Positions 26,713 through 35,483 of a DNA stretch of 64,000 nt are shown here, piece by piece (the first letter of the stretch is position 1; the number at the start of each line of letters is the position of its first letter). The translations under genes were made by a program, and so were the position numbers. The notes beneath the pieces were generated by a model. The model made no database searches. It was not told where the DNA came from and saw nothing but the letters and a program-made list of their open reading frames with translations. The stretch covers positions 62,001-126,000 of the forward strand of contig SHNF01000005.1 in assembly GCA_004295085.1 (NCBI GenBank), written 5' to 3'. Source of the stretch: Planctomycetota bacterium (GTDB taxonomy: Bacteria > Planctomycetota > UBA1135).

Positions 26713-28064
26713 GCGTTCTGTTCCAGGAAGCGCTCCAGGTACTTGGTGTCCACGCGGCTGTTCACGAACTCGGCCTGGGCCAGCAAGGTGCGGTGGATGG
26801 GCACCGTGGTCTGGATGCCGGGGCCGTCCACCTCCAGCTCGGCCAGCGCGCGCCGCCCGGTCTGGATCGCGCTGGCGCGATCGGGGCCGTGCACCACCAG
26901 CTTGGCGATCATCGAGTCATAGTAGCGCGGGATGACGTACCCGGCGTGCACGTGGGTGTCCACGCGCACGCCCGGCCCGCCGGGCAGGACCAGGCGCTCG
27001 ATGCGGCCCGGCGTGGGCGCGAAGCCGCGGCGCGGGTCCTCGGCGTTGATGCGGAACTCGATGGCGTGGCCGCGGATGCGCACGTCCTCCTGGCGCAGGT
27101 CCAGCTTCTGGCCGGCGGCGATGCGCATCTGCCACTTGACCAGGTCCACGCCGGTCACCATCTCCGTGACCGGGTGCTCCACCTGGATGCGGGCGTTGAT
27201 CTCGATGAAGTAGAAGTTGCCGTGCGTGTCCAGCAGGAACTCCACCGTGCCGGCGTTGCGGTAGCCGCAGGCCCGGGCGAAGGCCACCGCGGCCTCGCCC
27301 ATGCGCCGGCGCAGATCGTCGTCGAGCGCCGGCGAGGGCGCCTCCTCGATCAGCTTCTGGTGGCGGCGCTGGATCGAGCAATCGCGCTCGCCCAGGTGGA
27401 TGCAGTGGCCGTCGGGGCCGGCCAGGATCTGGAACTCCACGTGGCGCGGGTTCTCGACCAGCTTCTCCATGTAGATGGAAGGGTCCTTGAACGCCAGCTG
27501 GGCCTCGCTGCGGGCCTGGTGGTAGCCGTTGAGCAGGCTCACCTCGTTGCTGGCGGTGCGCATGCCGCGCCCGCCGCCGCCGGACACCGCCTTCAGCAGC
27601 ACCGGGTAGCCGATCTCGCGGGCGATGCGCACGGCGTCGTCGGGGCTCTCCACCGCCCCGTCGCTGCCGGGCACCACCGGAACCCCGGCCTGGCGCGCGA
27701 TGTCCTTGGCCTTGGCCTTGTCACCGCACACCGCGATCACCTCCGGCGGCGGGCCGATGAAGTGGATGTCGCAGGAGCGGCACACCTCGGCGAAGTGTGC
27801 GTTCTCGGACAGGAAGCCGTAGCCGGGGTGGATGGCTTCGACGTCGGCCACTTCGGCGGCGCTGATGATGCTGGGGATGTCCAGGTACGACCGGGCGGGC
27901 TCGGGCGGGCCGATGCAGATGGACTGGTCGGCCAGGGCCACGTAGCGCGCGGCGCGGTCGGCCTCGGAGTGCACGACCACCGCCTCGACGCCCAGCTCCC
28001 GGCAGGCGCGCAGCACGCGCAGAGCGATCTCGCCGCGGTTGGCAATGAGGATGCGCCGGAACAT
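26709..28064 (-). CDS. accC: Acetyl-CoA carboxylase biotin carboxylase subunit
   Basis: This 451-aa ATP-grasp enzyme carboxylates biotin on AccB for malonyl-CoA synthesis. It begins [17 protein letters not shown] and contains [15 protein letters not shown], the Gly-rich ATP loop [31 protein letters not shown] and [18 protein letters not shown]. The length matches AccC. It lies four bases after accB and is translationally coupled to the UXS gene downstream, an unusual link from fatty-acid synthesis to nucleotide-sugar genes. Confidence 0.97.
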
Positions 28065-28068
28065 CCGC

Positions 28069-28527
28069 TCACGCGGTGCGGATCTTGAACAGCGGCTGGC
28101 CGTACTCCACCGGCTCGCCGCTCTCGAGGAGGACCGCCACGATCTCGCCCGACATCTCGGCCTTGATCTCGTTCATGACCTTCATGGCTTCCAGGATGCA
28201 GATCACCGACTCCGGGTTCACGCGGTCCCCCACCTGCACGTAAGGCTCCGCTTCGGGGCTGGGAGCTCGGTAGAAGGTGCCGACCATCGGCGCCCGGAAC
28301 AGGTTGACGCCGGCCTCGGTCTCCGGCCGGGCCGCGGCCGGGGCGGCTGGCTGTCCGTGGGCCGGCGCCACGGCCCCCGCCGGCGCCGGAGGCGCCGCCG
28401 GCCCGGCCAGCGCCAGGTCCTGCTTCCGGGACAGGCGGACCTTGCTCTCCTCGTCCTCGTACTCCAGTTCCGTGAGCTCACCCTCCTTCATCAGGGCGAT
28501 GAGGCGTTGCAGAAGGTCCAGATCCAC
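28069..28527 (-). CDS. accB: Biotin carboxyl carrier protein of acetyl-CoA carboxylase
   Basis: This 152-aa BCCP has an N-terminal helical region ([20 protein letters not shown]), an Ala/Pro-rich flexible linker and a C-terminal biotinyl domain. The biotinylation motif EAMKVMNE lies near residue 120, and the conserved [15 protein letters not shown] precedes it. GTG 28525-28527 was chosen as the start. It is upstream of accC in the usual accBC order. Confidence 0.96.
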   Translation of the reverse strand: MDLDLLQRLIALMKEGELTELEYEDEESKVRLSRKQDLALAGPAAPPAPAGAVAPAHGQPAAPAAARPETEAGVNLFRAPMVGTFYRAPSPEAEPYVQVGDRVNPESVICILEAMKVMNEIKAEMSGEIVAVLLESGEPVEYGQPLFKIRTA

Positions 28528-28593
28528 GCTCAGGGGGCTCCGCTCAGGGGGTAGGTCGTGAGGACGCGGGGTCGTCTCCGCGGGGCAAGCCGC

Positions 28594-29082
28594 TTATTGT
28601 GCCTGCCACGCGCCGCTTTTTCCCCCGCTCTTGCGCAGCAGGCGCAGGCCTTCGATGCGCGCGCCCCGGGCCAGGGACTTGGTCATGTCGTAGAGGGTCA
28701 GCGCGGCGGCCGCTGCCCCCACCATGGCCTCCATCTCCACGCCGGTGCGGGCCGTCGCCCGGGCGCAGCAGCGCACCCGCAGGCCCGGCCGGCCGTCGGA
28801 AAGGGGATCGACGGCCACTTCCACCGCGTCCAGGGGCAGAGGATGGCACAAGGGGATCCATTCCGAGGCGCGCTTGGCGGCCATGATGCCGGCCAGGCGC
28901 GCCGGCTCGACGATCCCGCCCTTGGGAAGGCTTCCGCTCAGGATCCGGGCGTAGGCGTCGTCTGGATAGAGGACCAGAGCCTCGGCCTCGGCCTCCCGGA
29001 CCGTGGCCGCCTTGGATCCGACGTCCACCATGCGGGCGCGCTGATCCGCGTCCAGGTGGGTCCATTCCCCGGGCTCCCTCAT
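28594..29082 (-). CDS. moaC: Cyclic pyranopterin monophosphate synthase
   Basis: This 162-aa MoaC completes cPMP formation in molybdenum cofactor synthesis. Conserved parts are MVDVGSKAATVREAEA, KRASEWIPLCHPLPLDAVEV and TGVEMEAMVGAAAAALTLYDMTKS, including the catalytic Lys region. The length is standard. It is divergent from the S41 protease and lies 66 bp upstream of accB on the same strand. No other moa gene is visible in the window. Confidence 0.95.
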   Translation of the reverse strand: MREPGEWTHLDADQRARMVDVGSKAATVREAEAEALVLYPDDAYARILSGSLPKGGIVEPARLAGIMAAKRASEWIPLCHPLPLDAVEVAVDPLSDGRPGLRVRCCARATARTGVEMEAMVGAAAAALTLYDMTKSLARGARIEGLRLLRKSGGKSGAWQAQ

Positions 29083-29102
29083 GAAAGCGCTGCTGCAACG
29101 TA

Positions 29103-29123
29103 GGCGGTCCGAGTTGAACCGCC
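29103..29123. promoter_or_regulatory. Inverted repeat in the moaC / S41 protease divergent region
   Basis: GGCGGT (29103-29108) and ACCGCC (29118-29123) are complementary across nine bases. TTGAAC at 29114-29119, a possible plus-strand -35 for the S41 gene, overlaps the right arm. It could be an operator for either gene; the arms are short. Confidence 0.35.
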
Positions 29124-29160
29124 GCGACGCGTTAGCTTAAAGGAACCGAACGGGACCTGC

Positions 29161-31455
29161 ATGCCGCTTGCCACACTGTTGCTGCTCATGGCGCCTCCGG
29201 CCCAGGAAGGCGCCAATCCCCAGCTGGAGCCCCTGGTCGCCGAGGCCGAGGCGGAGGCCGCCGCGCCGGCGCGCATCTTCGCGCTGGCCGACGCCGTGCA
29301 TCCTGCCGACGAGGAGAGCTGGGTGGAGCAGCTGCGGGAGCGGCTGCAAGACGCCTCGCCCAAGGCCTCGCTGCTGCTGGCCCGACTGCTTGCCAACGCC
29401 GATTCGGCCGAGGGCGTGCCGGCCCTGGCGGTCCTGGTGAACGGCGCCGACCAGGAGCTGGCCATGGCGGCCCTGGCGACGCTGGCGCTGCCGGCGTTCC
29501 GCGTGGACCCGGCCGCGCAGGGCTTCCTGGGCGACTGGCTCACGGGCCGGGAGGCGGGCGCCGATCCGCAGCGCTACGCCGAGGCCTGCCGCGTGCTGTA
29601 CGAGATCGGCGACAGCGCCCGCCGCCGCGCCGCGCGCCGCTACCTGGCGGCGCAATTGACCTCGTCCGCTCCCGAGGCGCGCACCGCCGCGGCCCTGGCC
29701 CTGGCCCGCACCGGCGACATGGACGACACCGCCGTGGCGGAGGAGCTGGAGCGCCTCAGCCGCGGCAGCGGCGCGGAAGCGGCCCTGGCGCAGGCGCTGC
29801 TGGAGCAGCACGACGCCGAGGAGCGCTGGAAGGCCAAGCTGGAGGAACTGGACCGGGCGCTCGCCGAGAAGGACGAGGCCATGACCGGCAAGGCCACAAG
29901 CCCCGGCGACCTGCGCATCGTGGCCAACGTGCGCGACCTGGTCAAGGCGCTGCACATGGAGGCCGGCCAGTTCCAGGACGAGGAGCTCGTGGAAGCCGCC
30001 GCCAACGGCTTGCTGCAGCGCCTGGATCCGCACTCCGACTACATGAGCGGCAAGCAGCTCAAGGAGTTCATGTTCGACATCCACCCCGAGTACGGCGGCA
30101 TCGGGGCGTACGTCAACACCATTGACGGCTTGTTCACCATCGTGCGGCCGATCTACTCCGGCCCCGCATACCGCCTGGGACTGCGCTCGGACGACAAGGT
30201 GCTGGAGGTGGACGGCTGGTCCACCATCGACCAGCCCACCGACGCCATCATCAAGCGCCTGAAGGGCCCGCCGGGCACCGAGGTGAAGGTCCGGATCGCA
30301 CGCCGCGGCTGGAGCGAGCCGCAGGAGTTCGCCATCGTGCGCGAGCAGGTGCGCATCCCGACCATGTACAGCGAAATCCTGCCGGGAGGGGTGCTGTACG
30401 TGGAGCTGCAGCAGTTCGACGACGACGCCGGCCCGCAGATCCGCAAGGCCATCGACGACGCCCGCGGCGCCGGCCAGCTGCGCGGCGTGGTGCTCGACCT
30501 GCGCAACAACTCCGGCGGGCTCCTGTCGCAGGCCGTCGAGGTGTGCGAGCTGTTCCTGCCCAAGGACAGCCTGATCGTGTCCACCCGCACCAAGGCCAGC
30601 AAGGAAGAGCGTTACCACACCGAGCGGGAGCCGGTGATCCCGGCCGATCTGCCGCTGGTGATCCTGCTCAACAAGTTCAGCGCCTCGGCCTCGGAGATCG
30701 TCTCCGGAGCGCTGGCGGTGTACGACCGGGCCACGCTGGTCGGCGAGCGCAGCCACGGCAAGGGCTCGGTGCAGAACCTGATCCCCTTGCGCAGCCTCCC
30801 GGACGAGCCCTTCGAAGACCTCAACCGCGACGGCCTGTGGGAGGAAGGCGAGCCGTACAAGGACACCAATGGCAGCGGCCTGTACGAGTTCGGACCGCGC
30901 GTCAAGCTCACCATCGCCTACTACTACCTGCCCGACGGCTCGTCCATCCACACCCAGCGCGACCACGAGGGCCGCGTCACGGATCCGGGCGGCGTGCAAC
31001 CGGACATGACGGTGGCCTGGGACCCGATCGATCCTTACCTGATCCAGGAGATCGAGCACTACCTGGATCCCAAGGACCGCTTCCGGGAGTACGCGCAGCA
31101 GATCTACCTGGACGATCCGCTCCTGGCCGTCGCCCTGGCCGAGTTCGACGGCCGTGACAGCACGCGCTATCCGGGCTTCGAGGAGTTCTACGCCGACCTC
31201 GACACGCGCCTGAGCTCGGACGAGGTGCGCCGCTGGGTGCGCACGCGCCTGCGGGCGGTGGTCTCCGACGCGCGCGGCAAGGTGTTTCCCGGCGACGGCC
31301 TGTTCCAGGGTGACTTCGTCGAAGATCTGCAGCTGCAGCAGGCCATCCGCCAGGTCCTGGAGCACGCTGGCGTGGCGGCGGAGCAGTATCCGGCCGAGTA
31401 CGCCGGGCTGGCCAAGACCGGCGCCGTGGCCGCGGACGCGCCCAGGGAAGGTTAG
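29161..31455 (+). CDS. C-terminal processing (S41) peptidase with N-terminal helical domain
   Basis: This 764-aa protein has a short signal-like N-terminus and about 220 residues of Ala/Leu-rich helices (HEAT-like). The CtpA/Prc core follows: LDPHSDYMSGKQLKEF, a PDZ domain (GGIGAYVNTID..., PAYRLGLRSDDKVLEVDG) and the catalytic Ser in FSASASEIVSGAL with the Lys in HGKGSVQNL. Inserted after the Lys is a Ca-loop-like segment, DLNRDGLWEEGE then DTNGSGLYEFG (from 30811). These proteases trim or degrade periplasmic proteins. It ends overlapping pgeF by 4 bp, tail to tail. Confidence 0.92.
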   Translation: MPLATLLLLMAPPAQEGANPQLEPLVAEAEAEAAAPARIFALADAVHPADEESWVEQLRERLQDASPKASLLLARLLANADSAEGVPALAVLVNGADQELAMAALATLALPAFRVDPAAQGFLGDWLTGREAGADPQRYAEACRVLYEIGDSARRRAARRYLAAQLTSSAPEARTAAALALARTGDMDDTAVAEELERLSRGSGAEAALAQALLEQHDAEERWKAKLEELDRALAEKDEAMTGKATSPGDLRIVANVRDLVKALHMEAGQFQDEELVEAAANGLLQRLDPHSDYMSGKQLKEFMFDIHPEYGGIGAYVNTIDGLFTIVRPIYSGPAYRLGLRSDDKVLEVDGWSTIDQPTDAIIKRLKGPPGTEVKVRIARRGWSEPQEFAIVREQVRIPTMYSEILPGGVLYVELQQFDDDAGPQIRKAIDDARGAGQLRGVVLDLRNNSGGLLSQAVEVCELFLPKDSLIVSTRTKASKEERYHTEREPVIPADLPLVILLNKFSASASEIVSGALAVYDRATLVGERSHGKGSVQNLIPLRSLPDEPFEDLNRDGLWEEGEPYKDTNGSGLYEFGPRVKLTIAYYYLPDGSSIHTQRDHEGRVTDPGGVQPDMTVAWDPIDPYLIQEIEHYLDPKDRFREYAQQIYLDDPLLAVALAEFDGRDSTRYPGFEEFYADLDTRLSSDEVRRWVRTRLRAVVSDARGKVFPGDGLFQGDFVEDLQLQQAIRQVLEHAGVAAEQYPAEYAGLAKTGAVAADAPREG

Positions 31456-32294
31456 GAACGGGGCGGGCCGGCCGCCGCCGCCGGCCCGCGCAACGCGGCC
31501 ACCAGGCCCATGCGGCCGGTGTCGGGGCCGTCGCGGCGGTGGCTGAAGAACAGGTCCGGACGTTCGAAGGTGTCCAGGCCGGACACCTCCACGTGGGCCT
31601 GGCGGAGGCCGGCCTGCAGCAACTGGTCGTTGGCCCAGCCCGCGAGGTCCACGTGCCAGCGATCCCGGTAGCGGATGCGGCGCCGCGGCGGGGCGTGCTC
31701 GGCGACCTCCTCGCCCACCTCGAAGTGCAGCAGGCCGATGCACGGCGAGATCCCGGCCAGGACCTCGTCCGGCTCTCCCATCGCCGCGGCGGCCTGGCGC
31801 AGCACGCCGTCGCGCAGCCCGCGCCAGCCGGCGTGGATCAAGCCCAGCGCCGGAGCGCGGCCGGGGCGCAGCAGCAGGACCGCAGCGCAGTCGGCCACCG
31901 CCGTGTACAAGGGCAGGCCGGGTATGGTGGTGACCAGCCCGTCCGTGCCCGGGATCGCGCCCGCCGGATCGCTGGCGCCGCGGCCGCGCTCGCCCTCCCC
32001 GACCGCGGCGATGCGTGCGCCGTGCACCTGGCCGCCCACGACCCAGTCCTCCGGGTGCAGGTCCAGCCACGCCGACCAGAAGCGGCGCTCGGCCAGGGCA
32101 GCCTGCCGGTCCCTGCCGCCGCTGAGGGACAGGTTGCCGCTGCACGTGGGCGCCGCCGGCGCGTCCTTGCCCGGCGTACGCGGGCCCGCCTCCTGGGCCT
32201 GGCCGCGCGTGGTGAACACGTGCACAAGCTCCGGCCGGCGCACCAGGCTCTCGAAGGCCAGGCCGACGCGCCCGTCCCGCGCGATCTCCCGCAT
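31452..32294 (-). CDS. pgeF: Peptidoglycan editing factor / multicopper-oxidase-like purine nucleosidase family (PgeF)
   Basis: This 280-aa YfiH/PgeF-family protein hydrolyses UDP-MurNAc-L-Ser in E. coli to keep Ser out of peptidoglycan; related proteins act on purine nucleosides. Visible motifs are VVGGQVHGARI, YTAVADCAAVLLL, GLIHAGWRGLRDGV (zinc ligands Cys and His), AGISPCIGLLHFEVG and FFSHRRDGPDTGRM. A Pro/Ala-rich insertion sits in the N-terminal third. ATG 32292-32294 was chosen. The AI-2E permease gene lies upstream on the same strand. Confidence 0.92.
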   Translation of the reverse strand: MREIARDGRVGLAFESLVRRPELVHVFTTRGQAQEAGPRTPGKDAPAAPTCSGNLSLSGGRDRQAALAERRFWSAWLDLHPEDWVVGGQVHGARIAAVGEGERGRGASDPAGAIPGTDGLVTTIPGLPLYTAVADCAAVLLLRPGRAPALGLIHAGWRGLRDGVLRQAAAAMGEPDEVLAGISPCIGLLHFEVGEEVAEHAPPRRRIRYRDRWHVDLAGWANDQLLQAGLRQAHVEVSGLDTFERPDLFFSHRRDGPDTGRMGLVAALRGPAAAAGPPRS

Positions 32295-32320
32295 GGGGCG
32301 GGAAGGATAGCGGCGCGCGC

Positions 32321-33355
32321 CTAGCTGGAGCCGGTGCCCATCACCGGGCGCACGAACTCGTCGTAGAGGACACGCCCCACCGCCACGGCCGGCACCGCCA
32401 CGAGGATGCCGAAGGGCCCCATGAGCGCGCCGCCGCAGAACACGGCCAGCAGCACGGTGAAGTCGCTCATGCCGAGCTCGCGGCCGACCACGTACGGCAG
32501 GAACACGTAGCCTTCCAGCAGCTCGCCGAGCGCCCAGGTGGAGAAGGCCAGAACCAGTCCGGCGCCGCCCATGTCGGCGAAGCACACGCCTGCGACCAGC
32601 ACCACGCCGACGAGCGGGCCGAGGAAGGGAACCAGGGAGGCGGCGCCGGCGACCAGCCCCATCGTGTAGGCTCCCGGCACCCCGAACAGGAGCAGGCTGA
32701 GGAAATAAACCGCGCCCTTCAGGCCGGCCACGACCAGGCGCGAGCGGCAGTAATCGCGCAGGATCTTCTGGATGCGCGGCGCCACGCGGTCGAAGCGCGG
32801 ATGCCAGTCCGGTGGCAGCTCGGCCCGGATCGCCGGCAGCCACGGGGCGCCGCGCAGCAGGAAGAACACGAACAACGGCAGCAGCACCAGCGCGCTCAGC
32901 ACCGCGAACAGGCCGCCCACGAACCCTAGGATGGCCCCGGTCGCCGAACCGACCGCGTCCATGAGCTGTCCCTGGTACTTCTGCAGGTCCTCCTCCGTGA
33001 TCTGGAAGTGCTCGCGGACCTCCTGGGGAAGCTTCTCCTGCAGCGCCAGGATCTTGCCGTACAGGTTCTGCACCCAGGCACTGGTGTCGTCCCCGGTGGG
33101 CAGCAGCGCCTGCAGGGAATCGAACTCGAACACCGCCGGCGCCACCAGGGCGATGGGGATCAGACTGAGCAGCAGCATGCACACGACCGCTGCGCCGCCG
33201 CTGCCGAGCTGGCGCCGCAAGCGCACCTGCAGAGGCATCAGCATCAGGCTGAGCAAGTAGGCCAGCAGCAAGGGCACCGTGATCGTGCGCAGCCGCCAGC
33301 CCAGCCACAAAACGCCCAGCACGATCGCAGCGCGCAGCCAGGAGCGCGCGCTCAC
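32321..33355 (-). CDS. AI-2E family transporter (PerM/TqsA-like)
   Basis: This 344-aa polytopic membrane protein of the AI-2E exporter family has N-terminal TM helices, a cytoplasmic or periplasmic helical loop (about residues 75-140) and C-terminal TM pairs. The typical region VPFLGPLVGVVLV and GRELGMSDFTVLLAVFCGGALMGPFGILVAVP is present. The substrate is unknown. GTG 33353-33355 was chosen because it starts just after the upstream stop. A TTG at 33410-33412 would add 19 residues and overlap the Minf_1886 gene by 47 bp. Confidence 0.87.
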   Translation of the reverse strand: MSARSWLRAAIVLGVLWLGWRLRTITVPLLLAYLLSLMLMPLQVRLRRQLGSGGAAVVCMLLLSLIPIALVAPAVFEFDSLQALLPTGDDTSAWVQNLYGKILALQEKLPQEVREHFQITEEDLQKYQGQLMDAVGSATGAILGFVGGLFAVLSALVLLPLFVFFLLRGAPWLPAIRAELPPDWHPRFDRVAPRIQKILRDYCRSRLVVAGLKGAVYFLSLLLFGVPGAYTMGLVAGAASLVPFLGPLVGVVLVAGVCFADMGGAGLVLAFSTWALGELLEGYVFLPYVVGRELGMSDFTVLLAVFCGGALMGPFGILVAVPAVAVGRVLYDEFVRPVMGTGSS

Positions 33356-33365
33356 GCCGGCAAAG

Positions 33366-33758
33366 CTAGGCGTGGATGGAGTTGATTTCGGCGAAGGCGT
33401 TTCGGAAGTCAAAACCGTTCCGGAAGTCTTCCAGGCGATCGCTGTCGCGCTTGTTCAGGAGCCCGGCCTCGCACATCTGAAACACGAGCGTGCCGAAGTC
33501 CTCGGTGGCCTGCACGCCCCACGAGCGGAAAGCGTACGGGGCCAGCGGACCGAACTCCTCCTTGGCGTACTGGCGGATGCCTTCCAGCAGTTCCGGACCG
33601 GAGATATGCCGCGCTTCGCCCTGGAGACGGTTCTTGCCCAGCAGACACATGGTGTAGTCCAGAGCTTCCAGCACGAAAAAATAAGCGGCCTCCGCGTACC
33701 GGCGCTCGTGCTGATGCCGGATCCTGCGGATGAGAGGTTGAAGCCTCCGGTCGTCCAT
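33366..33758 (-). CDS. Minf_1886-family protein
   Basis: This 130-aa cytosolic protein is of a small family found mainly in Planctomycetota, Verrucomicrobiota and relatives, without a known function. Characteristic parts are RYAEAAYFFVLEALDYTM, HISGPELLEGIRQYA, FGPLAPYAFRSWGVQATEDFG and LVFQMCEAGLLNKRDSD. It lies immediately upstream of the AI-2E transporter. Confidence 0.85.
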   Translation of the reverse strand: MDDRRLQPLIRRIRHQHERRYAEAAYFFVLEALDYTMCLLGKNRLQGEARHISGPELLEGIRQYAKEEFGPLAPYAFRSWGVQATEDFGTLVFQMCEAGLLNKRDSDRLEDFRNGFDFRNAFAEINSIHA

Positions 33759-33871
33759 GGTGTTGGTCCGGGGTTCCTATCGGCCCGGCCCGGCGGCGGT
33801 TTGACTGCATTCCCGCCGGGAGCCGGCCGGCCTGGAAACCGCCTGCGACGGCTCATTCTGCCGGCTTTCCC

Positions 33872-34801
33872 CTAGGCGACAAGTCCACGCGCTTCCAGGC
33901 GCACGGCCAGGTCCTCGTACACCACCCATGGGGTTATGTTCCCAGTAAGGTCCACAAGAGCGTCACGCAGGGCCGCAACCGCGCGGTCGGCGCGCAGGCG
34001 CAGGCCAGGCTCTCCCTGGGCCGATTCCCGGACCAGCCAGGCCAGGCAGGAAGACAGGCTCTCGGAGGCGGCGGCGCGCTGCTCGGCCAGCGTGGCCCCT
34101 TGCGGCGGCTCCAGCCACGTGGCTGTGCTCGCTCCCTGCAGCCATGCCCCCAGGGCGCGATGCCGCTCCAGGTGCGCCGAGCGCGCCTCCGCATCCAGTT
34201 CCAGGGCCGCCTCCAGCCCGCCGTAGCACGCCGCCAGGACTCGGGCCTCGTGCTCGCTCAGGCCGGCTGCCGCGGCCCGCTGCGCGAGCTCGGCCGCAGG
34301 CAGCGCGCCCAAGCGGTAGGTCCGGCAGCGCGAGCGCAGGGCCGGAAGCAGCGGGGTCAAGTCACCGGCCGTGAGGAACAGGAGCGTTCCATCCGGCGGC
34401 TCCTCGCAGGTCTTGAGCAGCACGGCCTGGGCGTCGGGGCCCATGCGGTCGGCCTCGTACAGCAACACCGCCCGCCGCCCAGGGCCGCCCGGCCGGTAGC
34501 GCAGCGCCTGCTCCAGGGAGAAGCCGCCGTCGCCGCGCTCGGCCAGGTGCTCCACGCGCAGGCCCGGCACGCCGAGCGCGTCCGGATCGAGCACCACGCA
34601 CTCCAGGTGCCGCTCCACGTCCTCCACGGGCCCGTGCACCTCCAGGTAGGCGGCGGCCATGCCGGCTGCAAGCCGGCGCAGGCGCGGGCGCGACGCCCCG
34701 AGCAGCAGATAAGTGTCAGCCAGGCGCTGGCGTTCGTGCTCGCGCCGGAAACGCGCCAGCACGGCGCCGGCCGGGTCACTACTGCCGCCGCCTAGCTCCA
34801 C
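33872..34801 (-). CDS. holB: DNA polymerase III delta-prime-like subunit
   Basis: This 309-aa AAA+-like clamp-loader protein is assigned mainly by the conserved tmk-holB order plus a delta'-like core: LLYEADRMGPDAQAVLLKTCEEPPDGTLLFLTA and LRSRCRTYRLGALP (the SRC motif). The Walker A is absent, and the expected zinc-finger cysteines are not evident. GTG 34799-34801 overlaps the tmk stop by 10 bp. Confidence 0.82.
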   Translation of the reverse strand: MELGGGSSDPAGAVLARFRREHERQRLADTYLLLGASRPRLRRLAAGMAAAYLEVHGPVEDVERHLECVVLDPDALGVPGLRVEHLAERGDGGFSLEQALRYRPGGPGRRAVLLYEADRMGPDAQAVLLKTCEEPPDGTLLFLTAGDLTPLLPALRSRCRTYRLGALPAAELAQRAAAAGLSEHEARVLAACYGGLEAALELDAEARSAHLERHRALGAWLQGASTATWLEPPQGATLAEQRAAASESLSSCLAWLVRESAQGEPGLRLRADRAVAALRDALVDLTGNITPWVVYEDLAVRLEARGLVA

Positions 34802-35415
34802 AACGCCTCCACCTCGCGCCGGATGCGCTCGGCCACGGCGTCCTCGTCCATGTGGGACACGTCCAGGAGGCGCGTTCGGGCTGCGCGCGCCTGCGCGTAG
34901 CGGTGGTAGCCGCGCTGCACCGCTTCCTGGAAGGCCAGCCCGCGCGCCTCCATGCCGTCGGCGGCGCCGCGCCGGCGCGCGCGCGCCAGCGACTGGCGCG
35001 GATCCAGGTCCAGGATCAGGACCAGGTGCGGCTGCAGCGGCGGCGGCACGACCAGCTCGTCCAGGGCCAGCACGAAGCGCGCCGCCTCCTCACTCTGTCC
35101 CTGGTAGGCCAGGGTGGACGGCGTGAAGCGCTCGCAGACCACGGTGCGCCCCTGGGCCAGCGCCGGCGCCACCACGCCCGCCAGCAGCTCGGAGCGCGCC
35201 GCGAAGAACAGCAGCGCCTCGCTGCGCGGGTCCATGGCCGCGCGCCGGGGCGACAGCAGCAGATCGCGCAGGTGCTCGCCCAGGGAGGTGCTGCCGGGCT
35301 CGCGCACGTGCAGCGGATGGCGTCCGGCCGCCTCCAGCCGGGCAGCGAGGCGCAGCGCCTGCGTGGTCTTGCCGGCACCGTCCATGCCCTCCAGGACCAC
35401 GAACCGCCCGTCCAT
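34792..35415 (-). CDS. tmk: Thymidylate kinase
   Basis: This 207-aa kinase phosphorylates dTMP to dTDP. It shows the P-loop EGMDGAGKTTQ, REPGSTSLGEHLRDLLL, VVCERFTPSTLAYQG (the DRY/DRF-like Arg motif, here ERF) and the LID-region DLDPRQSLARARRRG. The length is normal. ATG 35413-35415 is the only good start. holB follows with a 10-bp overlap. Confidence 0.95.
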   Translation of the reverse strand: MDGRFVVLEGMDGAGKTTQALRLAARLEAAGRHPLHVREPGSTSLGEHLRDLLLSPRRAAMDPRSEALLFFAARSELLAGVVAPALAQGRTVVCERFTPSTLAYQGQSEEAARFVLALDELVVPPPLQPHLVLILDLDPRQSLARARRRGAADGMEARGLAFQEAVQRGYHRYAQARAARTRLLDVSHMDEDAVAERIRREVEALWS

Positions 35416-35483
35416 GGCCGCATCCTAGGGCGGCGCGCTGGAAATCGCGGAAGGTCGCGCGCTAGGCTTGCGCCTGACCGCCC

